Below, piece by piece: positions 1-11,900 of a stretch of DNA of 64,000 nucleotides. Every line of letters starts with the position of its first letter. Position 1 is the first letter of the stretch. The translations under genes and the position numbers were made by a program. This DNA comes from Pteria penguin (Eukaryota > Mollusca > Bivalvia > Pterioida > Pteriidae): NCBI GenBank assembly GCA_035048485.1, contig CM068583.1, positions 22,543,341 through 22,607,340 of the forward strand. The letters run 5' to 3'. The notes under the pieces are model-generated. The model ran no database searches and had not been told where the DNA came from. It saw nothing but the letters and a program-made list of their open reading frames with translations.

Positions 1-547
1 ACAAGGCATTGTCTTCAAACTCAAAAATTTTTTTTTAACTCCGCAATGATGGCTCTGTATGTAATCTTGAACACAAAATATCTTAAAATTTCACCGAGGT
101 GAAGGTTTGCAGAATCAAAACATAATGGTAATATGCACTGCATAGAACTATAAAATAATGCTAATAAGTACACCTAGATAATTTAAATCATCTTCGGATT
201 TAAAGGGAAAGCAGTTACTGATGTGAAACTCTTTCAACATTAGCTGCAACAATTTGTCTAAAGTCAGAAGATGAGACAGACAGATGGACAAAAACATTTA
301 TTCTAACAGAGCATAGAAATAAGTACATGTTCATGTATATCATATCCATATACTATGTATTAAATTTTTTCTTTGTTCAATAGGAATTTATTTTTAACCT
401 CTTTTGCACAAACAAAGCAAGCATCACATGAAGAATATAACAGCAGCATATCTGCCTTGCTTGGATCATATTCCCATTATACACTCAACATACACCTTTA
501 TAATTGATAAGAACACACTGATATCCTATTTGATCGATATTTCTCTG
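1..547. other. RBMX2 3' UTR and downstream flank
   Basis: This stretch follows the RBMX2 stop codon. It is AT-rich and holds the two candidate polyadenylation signals. No other gene, tRNA or repeat was recognised. Open frames on the plus strand (for example from 404) are antisense to the RBMX2 tail and 3' UTR. Confidence 0.5.
387..392 (-). terminator. Candidate polyadenylation signal for RBMX2
   Basis: TTTATT on the plus strand reads AATAAA on the minus strand, about 160 nt after the RBMX2 stop codon. A second AATAAA on the same strand is at 297-302. In AT-rich DNA these motifs occur by chance, so which one is used is unknown. Confidence 0.4.
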
Positions 548-3500
548 TTATCTCCTTTCCCTATACCTTCTGTCTCTATCATTATCATACTGTCTGTCTC
601 GCTGTTTAACCCTGCTATTTTCAAAATATCTATCTCTTTCTTTGAAGTTATCTCTCCTTTGAGGTGATCGTTCCCTCCTCTGTGGGGATTGTTCTCTAAC
701 TCTGTCCCTATAATGAAAGTTCTCTTCCCTACGATAGTAATTTTGATCCCTCTCTCTATAGTCTACATGTCTCTCTTTATTATAATCTCTTGGAGGAGGG
801 TTGTCTTGATTGGTATAGTCTACATGTCTCTCTCTATTATAATCTCTTGGAGGAGGGTTGTCTTGATTGGTATATCTAGGTTCATCATTGTAGTATTTGC
901 TATGTCTATAATCATCATCTGTCCAATTTTTTCTATCTTTATTTTTATCAGACCAGTCACTTCTTTCTACTTTATCGCTGTTCTTTGGTCTCTGAATTTC
1001 TTTTCTCTCTACATCACTACTTTCGCTGTCTGTTTCCTTTGTGCTTTGTTTTGATTTCTTTTTCTCCTTTTTCTTCTTTTTCTCTTTCTTTACTGCAAGA
1101 AATAAAAGTTCTATATATATTTTAAAATGTTAATTTTGATACAGGCTGAATCAACAAATGAATCTTCGACTGTGTCTCTACATTGAAAATATCAAGGCAC
1201 TGACACAAAAATGTTTGTCAAAAATTTTCCCATTTCAGAAATGTCTTTATTTACATATTCAGTGCTGCAAAGACTTGTTAGGTGTAAAACGAAAAATTCT
1301 TTTTTCCCCTTAATAAGATTTAAACAACAACTGACGATACGCAAGCATTAATATATCAACGACAGAAAAAATATAAAATACTAAATTTTGACATGAATCT
1401 CTCAAATTAAACTAGAAAAAGACATTTCTGATTCAGCTAGCAAATGTATACTTTATTACTCTCTATGCTGAATGAATGAAAAAAATGACAAAAAATCTGT
1501 GAAAATGACAAGACAAGAGGCATTTTGGAATGGAACCAAAAACTACATCACTTCTTAAGCAACACATCTAAATCACTTTGGTACGTTCAGATTGTTGATC
1601 CATGCAGTAAGGCTTAGGAAGAAGTCTGTCAAAAGGAGAAAGGAGGATCCCTTGGGGGATCTGATAATAAAAAAACAACACTTGTAAGAGACCTTGAGTT
1701 TAAACAAGTTAAAAATTCCTTCAATGAAATCCTTTGCAATACAGCCAATAAATAAACAAGAGGCCCAAGTGGGCCTATATCGCTCACCTGAGTACCTAGA
1801 TTATCAGTCATGCATGAAGGAAGAATTCATTTATTTTTGCATTAATGTGACTAAGTCAACACAGATGTTGAAAATATGTCAAATTTTATTTCAGGCTAGA
1901 ATAAGAAACAACACTTTTTTGCACATCCATTCAGGTGATTTTGATATTAAGCATTTCCTTTGTCTCTGCAAGAAGTCATTCAGGGCAACAATTTAGTCAT
2001 TTTCTTTAGGTGGGGCCTTTTGTTGACTGATTTCAAGTCTGGGTCATGAACAACAATTGTTTCAAATATTGTCCAGATCTAACTTAAAATTGCCTAATTT
2101 CATATGTTGAGTGTTGAGAAACATCTAAAAACTTATTTAGATGTGTAAAGAAATGAAAAAAAAATTTTGACCACAGTTGGATTTGAACCGCTACTCTCCA
2201 TATTTCAATTACCAAGTGGTATATGTACTATTGTGAGAACTGCTTTTTAGACATGGTGGCATTATCTGTTAACCAATTTGGATGAAATTTACCAAATTGA
2301 TAGAGGACTTTTAGTACTTCATGTATTCCATGTTTCATTAAAATCTTTCATGTGGTATAACAGCAGAAGTGAAAAATGTGATTGAATTGTTCCTATACAC
2401 CCTCATTTGGAAGTCTTAAAAAATTCATAGAAAATCCAAAAATTGAGATATTGACAAAATTCTTTCAAAGTAACAATCCTTACCATAATTATGATCACAA
2501 TAGTCCATAAGAAATCATCATTATCAATTAACTAGGAAATATGACACTTTTTTCTGCATTGAATCACCAAGTCCAAAGAAATGTGGAAAAAAAATTCTAA
2601 AATTTGATTTTGGAAGGGAACCAAAATGACAATACATCTTCACTCATCCCTCTAGATCATTTCTATGCATTCTGTTTGTCTCTGTATACAGCCCGTATGA
2701 AAAAGAATATTGTTAAACGAGGGAATTCTTTTGTGACCTACTCTTGACTATGGTGGCGCCACTTGTAAAGAGATCTGGACGAAAACAACAGAATTTGAAG
2801 AGGATCATAAGTGACTTATTTCTACCAAGATTTATTAAAATCCTTCAAACAGTTTTGTAGAAAAAGTTGAAAATGTGAAAAATGGCCAAACCCCCCCAAC
2901 CCCCCCCCCCCCCACTTTTTTTTTGGAAGTCTTAAACGTAAAATTCCTAATTTCATATGTTGAGTGTTGAGAAACATCTAAAAACTTATTTAGATGTGTA
3001 AAAAAAAAAAAAAAATTTTGACCACAGCTGGATTTGAACCGCTACTCTCCATATTTCAATTACCAAGTGGTATATGTACCATTGTGAGACCTACTTTTAG
3101 ACATGGTGGCATTATCTGTTAACCAATTTGGATGATCCGCACAAAAAAACAAAACCTTTGAAAAGGACTATGAGTACTTGCATCCTACCCAGTTTTATCA
3201 CAATCCTTCAAGTTGTTCTGTAGATCAAGTTGAAGATATGAAAAATTGTCCCCCCCCCCCTTTCTTGGAAGTCTTAAAAAATTCATAAAAAATTCAAAAA
3301 TCGAGATATTGAAAAAATTCCTTCGCACCAGCATTCCTTACCATAGAAATGATTAAATGAAACCAAATGAATGCATCAATGTTTACTAAAAGAAAATAAT
3401 AACTCTTTAATGCATTAAAATAACAAAGTCCAAAATAAAAATGAAAAAACGTCAAAAATTTGATTTCGGAATGGAACCAAAAATATCAACACTTCTTCCC

Positions 3501-6500
3501 ATATGCCTCTAAATCATTCCTATGCAGTCGGTTTGTCGCTGTATGCACCCGATCTGAATAAGAAGTTTGTCAAAGGAGGGTACCCTCTGTGACCTACTTT
3601 TGTCTGTGGTGGTGCCACTTGTTCATGGATCCTGACAAAGATGACCACATTTGTCGGGGACCTTGAGTATTTGATGCATGCCAAGTTTCATTGAATTCCA
3701 GCAAGTGGTTCCGAAGAAAAAGTTCAAACTGTGAAATGTTTACACCAATTATCCCACCCCCCTTTTTCTTGAAAGTCTTAAAAAATTCATAAAAAATCCA
3801 AAACATAAAATATTGAAAAATTTTCTTCGCAGTAGTATTTCTTACCATCAAAATGATCAAATTAAACCAAATTAATGCATCAATGTTTACTAAAAGAAAA
3901 AAATACCTCTTTTCTGCATTAAAACTACCAAGTACAAAAAAACGTCAAAAATTTGATTTCGGAACGGAACCAAAAATAACAACACTTCTTCACACATCCC
4001 TCTAGATCATTCCTATGCATTCGGTTTGTCTCTGTATGCCCCCGGTCTGAAGAAGAAGTTTGTTAAAGGAGGGTACCCTCTTTTACCTACTTTTGCCTGT
4101 GGTGGCGCCACCTGTCGATGAATCCGGACGAAAAACAACAACACTTGTAGGGGACCATGAGTACTACATGCTTATCAAGTTTCATCAAATTCTGTTCAGT
4201 GGTTCTGGAGAAGAAGTCGAAAATGTGAAAAGTTAACGACGGACGACAGACGACGGACGGTGATTGATCACAATAGCTCACTTGAGCCTTTGGCTCAGGT
4301 GAGCTAAAAAGCAATTATAATCAAAGCTATTGTCTCAATCACATTTCATAACATTGTACCTTTCTTGTGTTTTTTAGGTAAAACTAGTTCTTCTTCTGAA
4401 CTTTCTTTATCTTCCTCTGGGGCACACCCTTCCATTCGTAACTTTTGAGTAATGTCATCCTCGTCGCCATATTCTTTGGGTTGTTTATAATCTTCTACAT
4501 GATCCACACGTAACGTTCTTCCCAGGAGCTGAAGTACACATATATGTATCAACAACAGACCTTATCTAAATTATTTTTTCAAAAGTCACCAAAACTTACA
4601 TTATTATGTAATTTATAACATGGAAAATACCTACCATCTACACCATTACATACAACAAAGCCTAGTACTCCTACATATGGCCTTGACCTTTTATCTTGGA
4701 CATTGTATGTCAATATGGCACTTACTCACATCATAAAGAATATCAAGTTTGATGAACCTACAGAGCAAGAGGTGTTTTTTAGAGTGCTCAGGAAGAATAA
4801 TTGATTTTACAAGTGTATGAAGAAACTAAAGAATAGACAAAAGTGTCATGACTATATCAATTTGTGCAACTTGTGGGGGATAATAAAAAAGTACATTGTA
4901 CATACATTTAAATATGGTATTTGATCTTTCCGTTAGACAGAGTTACTTCTAATTTGAGACGATATCGGACTAAAAGAATTGACGTCATCAAAATTCTATG
5001 GAAACTGATCTAAAACTCGGAGAAATGATAGTGCACAAATGACGTTTTCATAGGAAATTGATGACATCGTAATTGTTTTATGTCAGATACCATCCCAAAT
5101 GGGTAGTTACTCTGTTTAACGAAAAGACTTAATAAGTCTATGCTAGTCACCAATGACCTTCACCTTCATTTGCATTGCAGGTGTAAAACTGTAATTACAT
5201 TTCAAATGATATGGTTAAATTCTGTAAGAAACAATGAGCTATTTATCCACAAAACACAGTCATTTATTCATACCATGCTGTATGTAAACAAGGTAACAAT
5301 TCATTACTTTTTGGAATTTTCCTTAAGAAATCAGATGGTACAATTCATAATTTACCTCTGATCCCGATTGCCATATGAAAGGATTACCACATTCAGAATA
5401 TTCTAGAGGTGGAATCCAATTTGTTGGTTTGTTTATACATAATTTAATTATTACCACACTGACTGTATAAAGTAAACATATATACAAACGCATGGGGTAA
5501 AATTTTTTCTGTATAGACAATGTCCCTTTGAGTAATACATAATCAGGGCTGCATGTAAAAACAACTCCTGTTCGATCTAGATATGTATTGAGTGATCTCT
5601 AACTGAATAAAAAGTCGGTTTTAAAATGAATAAAATAAACAAAAAAATATAAAATCATTACTGTTTTTCTTTCATTTCATGGTATTCTTCCTATCTTGTA
5701 CATATACTATTTCCATCATTGATGGGTCTGCCATCAGATCCCGATTCTGACTGGCTAACGTAAGACAGATGCGTGAAATTTGATTTATCAGTTTCAGATA
5801 CAAGATGTAATCGTTCTTGAAAAAAGTTTTAATTTGAAATACCTGTAATTAAATTATAAGAAATGACTGAAAAATTTTCTGTCTATTGATTTTTAAAAAA
5901 AAAAAACCTGAGGCACAAACTAAATATAATCTGCTTTGAAGCCTGTAAAGTTTGTGCCTTAGTTTTTGTCTATACATCGATACACAGGAAATTTTTTACA
6001 GTCATTTCTTAAGTAGCTTGAATCATCTAGACATTTGTCTTTGTCTGTTGGTGATTTAGACTGCTTTGTTTGACTGTCAACAAAGTAGCAAATTTGACAA
6101 GCCATAACAAAGGCTGCTTCCTAATGGTAGATCAAAGATTGATGCCAACCGCTGTCTTAATGTTTCTTTATTCTGGACATTTGCTCAGTTGGATGTAAGA
6201 ATGCGCTAGCTACTACAAGCCAACTGGTTAATCCACTGGCTACTTCCAGACAATTGATCAATGCACTGGCTACTACCAAACAATTGGTTAATGCACTGGC
6301 TACTACCAGACAACTGGTTGATGCACTGGCTACTACCAGGCAAATCTTTCATGAAAGGTGCACGTTCTTGGAACAAAAGAAATTTTGCAGTATGTAAAAA
6401 CAGGACTTTGTTTTACAGTTAGAAGTTACTATGACTATGTAGTTGGGTCAGTCTCACAAAGTAAAACAGTGAAATTTACTTCTCACCTTTATTCCATTTA

Positions 6501-9500
6501 AATTGTCAACTGCAAGAACAGTGCTCCTTTGATCTTCATAGCACAAGAAACCATAGCCTTTAGACTTTCCAGATTGCTTGTCTCGAACCAAATTCACATT
6601 GACTATTTCTCCATATCTGATTAATAAAGTAAAATGCAAGAAACAAATGCTATGTATGACTTAACCAAACATTTGAAAGCAAGTAACTCAGATAATGCTT
6701 CTACCCAGCTACCGTATGTCATAATATAGACAAGAGCAGATTCTGAAGCTTTATTACAAGACACTGTTAATAAAGATGGTATGGCCAGATTTCAAAGCAA
6801 ACTCAAAACATGGTCACATGGTCAAAAGCCATGGTATCATTTGAAAGCTCTGGTCATAAGGGACCTATGTGTGAGAGACCTATTTGCAAGATTAATGAAT
6901 TAATTTAATGTACTTTATCATATATTAATAGACCATATTTCGGTTTTGATAAATGATGACTTTTTGTCCAAGCTAATAGCTTTTGGCGTTGTTTTTCATA
7001 GTGACGTGATAATGAATCTATGTCATGCATTATGACGTCACTATGAAAAACAATGCCAAAATGTATTAGCTCAGACAAAAAGACAGCAATTATTAAAACC
7101 GGAATATGGTCTATTCAACAATCTTCTATGATAATTGCTATATTAATGACTACAAAGTTTTCAGACTTTCATGAAGGTTACCATGGCAGCTTTATCATAT
7201 TCCAATGTTCATAAATGTAGTTGTAAATGATATTTTCTTGAGTTACATGTGGTCATTTCAAAAGTAGGGGTGGGGGCAAACCTTGAATTTAGTTTTCTTT
7301 TTGTAATGTGATCAAAAAATGGTTAAAGGTCTGCAAAAAAAAAAAGGGGGGAGGGGGGGGGGGGAGGGGGACAGCATGGACAAAAACCATGAACTGAATC
7401 ATATCTTAGAAATTTTACTAAATAGATGTCATGACAACAATACTGGATAACATAAAACAATTTCCTAATTGAAGCTGTCATGAGGAAATCATTTATGTAA
7501 AGAGTAACTAAAATTGCAACAAAATGAAGGAAGAAAAACCATGCTTAACTTTCATTCGTGCTAGCTGAGAGCAAAATCAAATTGCCTGGATAAAATTTCA
7601 GGTTCTCCCAATGAAGAAAAACTCTGATTAGAAATAATGAGGAACAAGTGTGTTAGTCGAGCCTTTGAAAAGACACATAAAACAATACAAAACAAGCATT
7701 CTGACTGTGTAGTCACCTACTGACTACATACATGTATAACTCTGACACCTATATTTTGCAAAACTCTGCGGAGAAGAAAAGACGTATTTGACCCCCATTA
7801 GAATTATAAGCATAGTTCCCATATGCATATGCAAACAATGATTTAATTATAAAGATTTTCTCTAGTGAACTAAACTGTATTAAAAAAGTTTAACTCGGAA
7901 AAATACACAGTTCAATTGACTAAGTAATTTCTACAGTAACTAAAGAAGTTTTAACTCGAACTTCATCTGTAACTCATGATTGCAGACTCAGATACCGAAT
8001 ATCAAATCAATATCTGAAAGCGTTTGCGATAAAAGTCCAGAAAACTGCTTTTCAGAAGTCCAAGGCCTGTTATTTCATCATTAATACATGGATCGGAACA
8101 ACACTCAAACATGATCTGTATCTCATTGTGGCAAACTCACATACCAAATACTGTATCAATACATGCAAGGATTTAAAAAAAAAAATGTGGAAAACTGATT
8201 TGCCCACGGACTGACAGATGGACGGACAGACGGTCCGACAAATGGACAGAGTGCAAACCTAAAGACCCCTTCAGCTTTGCCAGTAAGGTACTAATGAAAT
8301 AGGATATTATATTAGTAATTCTACATCCCCTCCCCCTATTTCTGTATTTTTCCATTTATATCTAATTTGTATATTCAATATATTGTGTTAAGTAAACGTA
8401 GAGAAAACCAAATGTGATTTTAGTTTTCACAGAGTTTTCAACTTTTGATGATATGGTTTACATACTGTGAAAAGACACAAACAACGTCGCCTTCTGTCAA
8501 ATCATAAGGCAACCCTCCTACAAATATCCATGCACTGTCTTTGTATTTATCATGCCATGATTTTTTGCCAAGTAGTCCAAGCTCAAGTTCTCTCTCATTG
8601 ATCTTCTGCAAGTTCCTTACATTTCTGTAAAACAAAATGGTTGATACAAATCTTAAATCTGAAAACATGAATTGAAGACCTCAATTTTCTATTATTAGAC
8701 ATCAGTATATATACCTATAGAATCATTAGAATTTATTAACTGTGAGTTCCATTTTTCAAAACAATGCATATTTTAAATCAAACAAAACATACGTTTTTAC
8801 TAAAATCAGAATGCTCTTCCTGCAATTTTGATCCACTTATACTCAATTAATTTATGACAATATATTCTGTATGCACCAATTTTTCTGTAACAGGAAGTAC
8901 CTTATGCTTCCATCAAAATATCTTAAAGCTCCCAAAACTCTGGCACGGAAGGCAGCAGTACGGGTATATTCTCTTGACCCTCAAAATGTCCAATATGCCT
9001 TCCACCAAGCCAGTAGATACAGTGGTAACCCTGGTTCGAATACCGGATTTGAAGTTATAGCGAGATACTTTTAAGTAAAAGTAATTGGACTAATGAGGCA
9101 AAAAATGTGAAATGTTCTTCTTTGAAAAAGGTACAAATATAGCATTCTTCCAAAATTAATGATACATATTTTAACTTGACTAATAGTAAATAAACTCGAT
9201 ACACATGTAGCAGACTGGGATATTGGCTCAAATAGTTCAGTGACTCTTCACCATAAGGGAAGGGTTCTGAATTTGAATTCCAGTCTAACCATCAATCTTT
9301 CACCTTGCATGTTTCAAAACAAAGTAACTGTTTCAGATGTTTATGAGAGTGGTTCCATATTTAGATTGTTATATGATGTATCCAGGAAACCTTTAATTAA
9401 CAAGGGAGGAATGTGGATGATTATGAAAATGTCTCAGATATCTCAGATGGTAGAGCGCTTACACTGTTAGTGATAGATATGCATTTAAATTAAAGTCTGA

Positions 9501-11278
9501 CCACCATGCTCGTTAATGTTATAGTTAGCAGTGTTTGCAGAACTCACCAAACCAACACAAATACCTTGTAGAAATTAAATTGGTCTAGTAAAATTTTCAC
9601 TACTAATTCACTGAAATAGGAAACTTTACCAGACAAGTATCCTTAATACAAGGCCACTGGTAAGATTCAAACACACTGTATCTACAGTCATGTTTACAGA
9701 GGCATACTAGTACTAATATATGCTATTTGTATTACTACGTGACAGATGCCAGTATCGGTCTGGATAACTCAATAGTGAGAGTATCGGATTCTGCTCTTAA
9801 AGCGGAAGACTACAGGCACAGTGTGACGCATGTGACTTGGATATAGCTCAATGCTCAGAGCTCAGCATCAGACCTAAAACCAGCAGGTTCTGGGTTCAAC
9901 TACTGGCTTCACCCACAATTTTTTACCCTGTCTGTTAGTGTTACGACTACTTATAACTACTAGTATGACTACAAGTGTGTTGCATGTTCCTTTCCTACAT
10001 TTGTATTGCTATTATACTGGTGGGGAAGATAAATCCAGACGTGAGGTAAATCTGGATGGAGTGAATCATATTAAATTAACAAATTGAAATGTCCATTGGT
10101 ATTCTGTATTCACTCGTGCATAATATACACTTTTTTTTCATGAAATCTGACTTTGATTTTCCAGTTGTGTATCATATACAAGATCTAAAACAAAAACCTT
10201 TTTCCAGACATAGGAATTCATATTTCTGAAGCAATATTGCTGTAAATATCTGCTGACAACGACCATTAGACTTTAGGAACCCATACTTGACCACCGAAAT
10301 GGATTTTATACACTTGATAAAGAGATTATCATTACAGTTTTACCTCCTTGTGTTGAACACTTGACAAAATGCACTGAAATAGGTGTTTTTACAAATGCAA
10401 TTTTTAAAATAACAAGTGCCAATGCAATCCAATTATCTAACCATTGTTGATCAAGATAAAATGGCTTCATGGTCAAACAATCAGCCATTACCGTACACCT
10501 CACTGGGACAATTGGTTGTTCACACTTCTTCTGCCTTTACTGCTGCGTTAATCAATTCATTTTGTACAAACATTGACACTTCGAGATAACTAGCGTAAAA
10601 TATATAGAAAATGGCAGATTTGCTTCACTCTGATTTTCAGCCAATCAGTGGATCGGCTAAAAATTTCTAGGAATGAAATTAACATCCCCAGCGTGCATGA
10701 CCTACAAGGTAGTCTTTGAACAGTGTTTGTTACATATTGCGTTACTATCACGTGCCTAGCCGAGTCACTGATTGGTTATGGGAAATAACGGTTTCATGCA
10801 GTGACTGAAGTGTCATCAGAGTTCACCAGAACATGACCCCTTATGAGGTTTCGCCAGATCTTTATCCGCAATGGGACAAACAGAGAAGCAGAATAAAGAT
10901 ATGGTTTTAATCAGATTGATTTGAACCTATACCCAACCAGAACAAGACGATATATATAAAGCAGGGGGGTTAGTTTTAAAAAGGCAATCTTCATGTATCA
11001 CAGTGTCTTTGGGTCAACCTCTTTTGCAAGCAAATTTCAGTATGTACTGTAAATGTGCGATTTTTAGTTTCAGGTCGAAATTACATGAATTATAAATTCT
11101 GAATTTTTAGCTCTTGGGAACTAATGCATTAATTTAAGGTTGAAAACACCCCTCTTTAGAAAGACATTTTTGAAAATGCCAGCAAAATATCTCTCTTAAC
11201 AAGGAATGTCTCTCTTTAGAGGGATGTGCCCAACCTGTTCTAGTGTACAAGAAATAAATGTTACGTTAAAGGATTCAT
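548..11278 (-). CDS. RBMX2: RBMX2, RNA-binding motif protein X-linked 2 (RES-complex splicing factor), 338 aa, 5 coding exons
   Basis: Minus-strand exons in coding order: 11265-11278, 8466-8624, 6487-6616, 4360-4528, 548-1092. They total 1017 nt and every junction keeps frame with GT-AG introns. The first exon is only 14 nt and encodes MNPLT, the start I recall for vertebrate RBMX2, which fixes the start codon. Residues about 36-112 form one RRM: RNP2 is IFVGGL (38-43) and RNP1 is KGYGFLCY (77-84). RVDHVEDY follows the domain, then an acidic/Lys linker with PKKHKK, then a charged Arg/Asp/Glu/Tyr-rich tail ending RYRERR. In the family (yeast Ist3/Snu17) the RRM binds Bud13 and Pml1 in the RES complex, which joins activated spliceosomes in the nucleus and helps splicing and pre-mRNA retention. 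The tail carries a 57-bp in-frame tandem duplication. Introns are 1.9-3.3 kb and full of repeats. Identity is by sequence pattern and exon consistency; no search was run. Confidence 0.95.
761..874 (-). repeat. 57-bp tandem duplication inside the RBMX2 last exon
   Basis: Two adjacent 57-bp units (761-817 and 818-874) are almost identical. In frame they encode a 19-residue block around YTNQDNPPPRDYN and RERHVD, twice. The length is a multiple of three, so the tail stays open. Near-identity at silent sites suggests a recent event. Confidence 0.92.
1757..4309. repeat. Composite dispersed repeat with hairpin ends, in RBMX2 intron 4
   Basis: The left end has a palindrome GGCCCAAGTGGGCC followed by GCTCACCTGAG. 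The right end has a hairpin, GCTCACTTGAGCC, loop TTT, GGCTCAGGTGAGC, then CTAA. GCTCACCTGAG and CTCAGGTGAGC are inverse copies. Inside, modules recur: the TCATATGTTGAGTGTTGAG module at about 2100 and 2950, and the GGTTTGTCTCTGTATGC module at about 2668, 3523 and 4017, each followed by GTGGTGGCGCCACTTG-like text. A GGACGACGGACGG run precedes the right end. I recall similar ends in bivalve genomes. No protein is encoded. Confidence 0.7.
2886..2915 (+). repeat. Poly-C tract
   Basis: Nearly uninterrupted C run inside the composite repeat; a shorter one lies at about 3250-3260. Length is probably unreliable in assembly. Confidence 0.8.
4924..5128. mobile_element. MITE family 1, copy a (about 205 bp), RBMX2 intron 3
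   Basis: Terminal inverted repeats GATCTTTCCGTTAGACAGAG on the left and CTCTGTTTAACGAAAAGAC on the right. The interior has GACGTCATC and GATACCATCCCAAATGGG. A second copy is at 27099-27306. No coding sequence; a non-autonomous DNA element is likely. Confidence 0.75.
6205..6345 (+). repeat. 30-bp minisatellite, about 4.7 copies, RBMX2 intron 3
   Basis: Unit beginning ACTGGCTACTACCAGACAAT with a TGGTTAATGC second part; copies start at 6205 (diverged), 6235, 6265, 6295 and 6325. There are no unique spacers between units, so it is not a CRISPR-like array. Confidence 0.85.
6927..7115. mobile_element. Full-palindrome MITE (189 bp), RBMX2 intron 2 to 3 region
   Basis: Left AATAGACCATATTTCGG and right CCGGAATATGGTCTATT are inverse copies. 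The complementarity continues for about 95 bp to the centre, where ATGTCATGCATTATGACGTC lies, leaving almost no loop. It sits in RBMX2 intron 2 (6617-8465). Confidence 0.8.
7338..7372 (+). repeat. A/G homopolymer-rich tract
   Basis: An A10 run followed by a long G-rich run (GGGGGGAGGGGGGGGGGGAGGGGG-type). It could form a G-quadruplex on the plus strand. Confidence 0.7.
7960..8290. repeat. Dispersed repeat with GGACGGACAGACGG tail
   Basis: Two similar segments containing CTCAGATACCGAATATCAAA and CTCACATACCAAATACTG precede a run with CTGACAGATGGACGGACAGACGG. This is the form of a common mollusc dispersed repeat. No coding capacity. Confidence 0.5.
9765..9970 (+). mobile_element. SINE-like element type C, degenerate copy
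   Basis: A tRNA-like head (GGTCTGGATAACTCAATAG) and a B-box-like GGTTCTGGGTTCAA are followed by CCACAATTTTTTACCCTG. The last part matches the copy at about 39915-40040 (CCACAATTTTTCACCCTG). Confidence 0.55.
10404..10617. mobile_element. Fragment of the Tigger/pogo-like family, RBMX2 intron 1
   Basis: The segment with GTGCCAATGCAATCCAATTA, CAAACAATCAGCCATTACCG and CACTTCGAGATAACTAG aligns with 38402-38606 inside the longer element at 38036-38763. The inverted-repeat end is absent here. Confidence 0.6.
10625..10923. mobile_element. MITE family 2, copy a, RBMX2 intron 1
   Basis: The right part has AGAGTTCACCAGAACATGAC, CAATGGGACAAACAGAGAAG and GGTTTTAATCAGATTGAT, matching 15550-15668. The core lies in the opposite orientation to that copy (CCAATCAGTGGATCGGCTA comes first), and the left arm is truncated. 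Confidence 0.65.
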
Positions 11279-11549
11279 TATTTCTCTGCACTGTGTACCG
11301 CTGGGAGTTATCGTTCGTCTTCCTTTGTTATTTGCAGGAATCGTAAAAATACTCAATGGCATGTAAATCGCAGATTTTTAATCTAATTCTTGATCATTTT
11401 ACTTACAATATAAAAATACTTTCTTATTTTTTTATTTACTTTTTTATACTGAAATTACATTTATAATTTTATTTTACGACATCGATTAAGCCAATGGCGT
11501 TTCCAAAATTTATCACATGATCGTCGTTATCAACCGAACGTAAACTATA
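11279..11549. promoter_or_regulatory. Shared upstream region of the divergent RBMX2 / ERICH6-like pair
   Basis: Only about 271 bp separate the RBMX2 start codon (minus) from the first ATG of the ERICH6-like gene (plus). Both transcripts must start here, or RBMX2 starts inside this interval, so a bidirectional promoter is likely. I see no canonical TATA box that clearly belongs to either gene. One palindromic-looking AT stretch lies around 11420-11475. The promoter call rests on geometry, not on recognised factor sites. Confidence 0.55.
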
Positions 11550-11585
11550 ATGGAGGTCGGTGGTTCTTCCTTAGGCCTGGAAGTT
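11550..11585 (+). other. Probable first exon of the ERICH6-like gene: alternative coding start or 5' UTR with uORF
   Basis: An ATG with A at -3 and G at +4 opens MEVGGSSLGLEV and runs into a good donor (gtaagt). Three closely spaced AGs can serve as acceptor, at 11810, 11818 and 11825. Using TTTTCAG at 11810, the frame hits TAG after four codons, making this a short uORF in the 5' UTR. Using the AG at 11825, the frame stays open through WDENKGYDQLDIKVLK and joins ATG 11901 in frame, adding 36 residues. Transcript data would decide. Confidence 0.5.
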
Positions 11586-11900
11586 GTAAGTGGTTAGATG
11601 CCATTTGTTGATATGTCTTATTGAATCGGAATGCATGTAACTTCAAACTTTTATCTTTTTCCTTTATGTAGTAGTAATTTTTACAAGTAAATGCACCGTT
11701 AAAAGAAAAATCCAACGCGTTTTTGTAGATTTGGACATGAAGATATCATATCCATGGACGAAGTATAGTCATATATCTATTTACGATGGTTTATTATGTC
11801 ATATTTTCAGTGTTCTAGTACGTAGTGGGATGAAAATAAAGGATATGACCAACTTGATATAAAGGTTTTAAAAGATAAGATTTGGCTTAAATCGGTTACC

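Noticed and set aside
689..1054. 121-codon hydrophobic plus-strand frame that looks like a membrane protein
   Set aside because: It is antisense to the RBMX2 last exon; the hydrophobic look is the complement of Arg/Asp/Tyr-rich codons.
4087..4314. 75-codon minus-strand frame starting MLFSSPEPKAQVS
   Set aside because: It spans the hairpin end of the composite repeat; the same frame would appear in any copy of that repeat.
6205..6345. 30-bp repeats at regular spacing, CRISPR-like at first sight
   Set aside because: Units are adjacent with no unique spacers, and the context is a eukaryotic intron.
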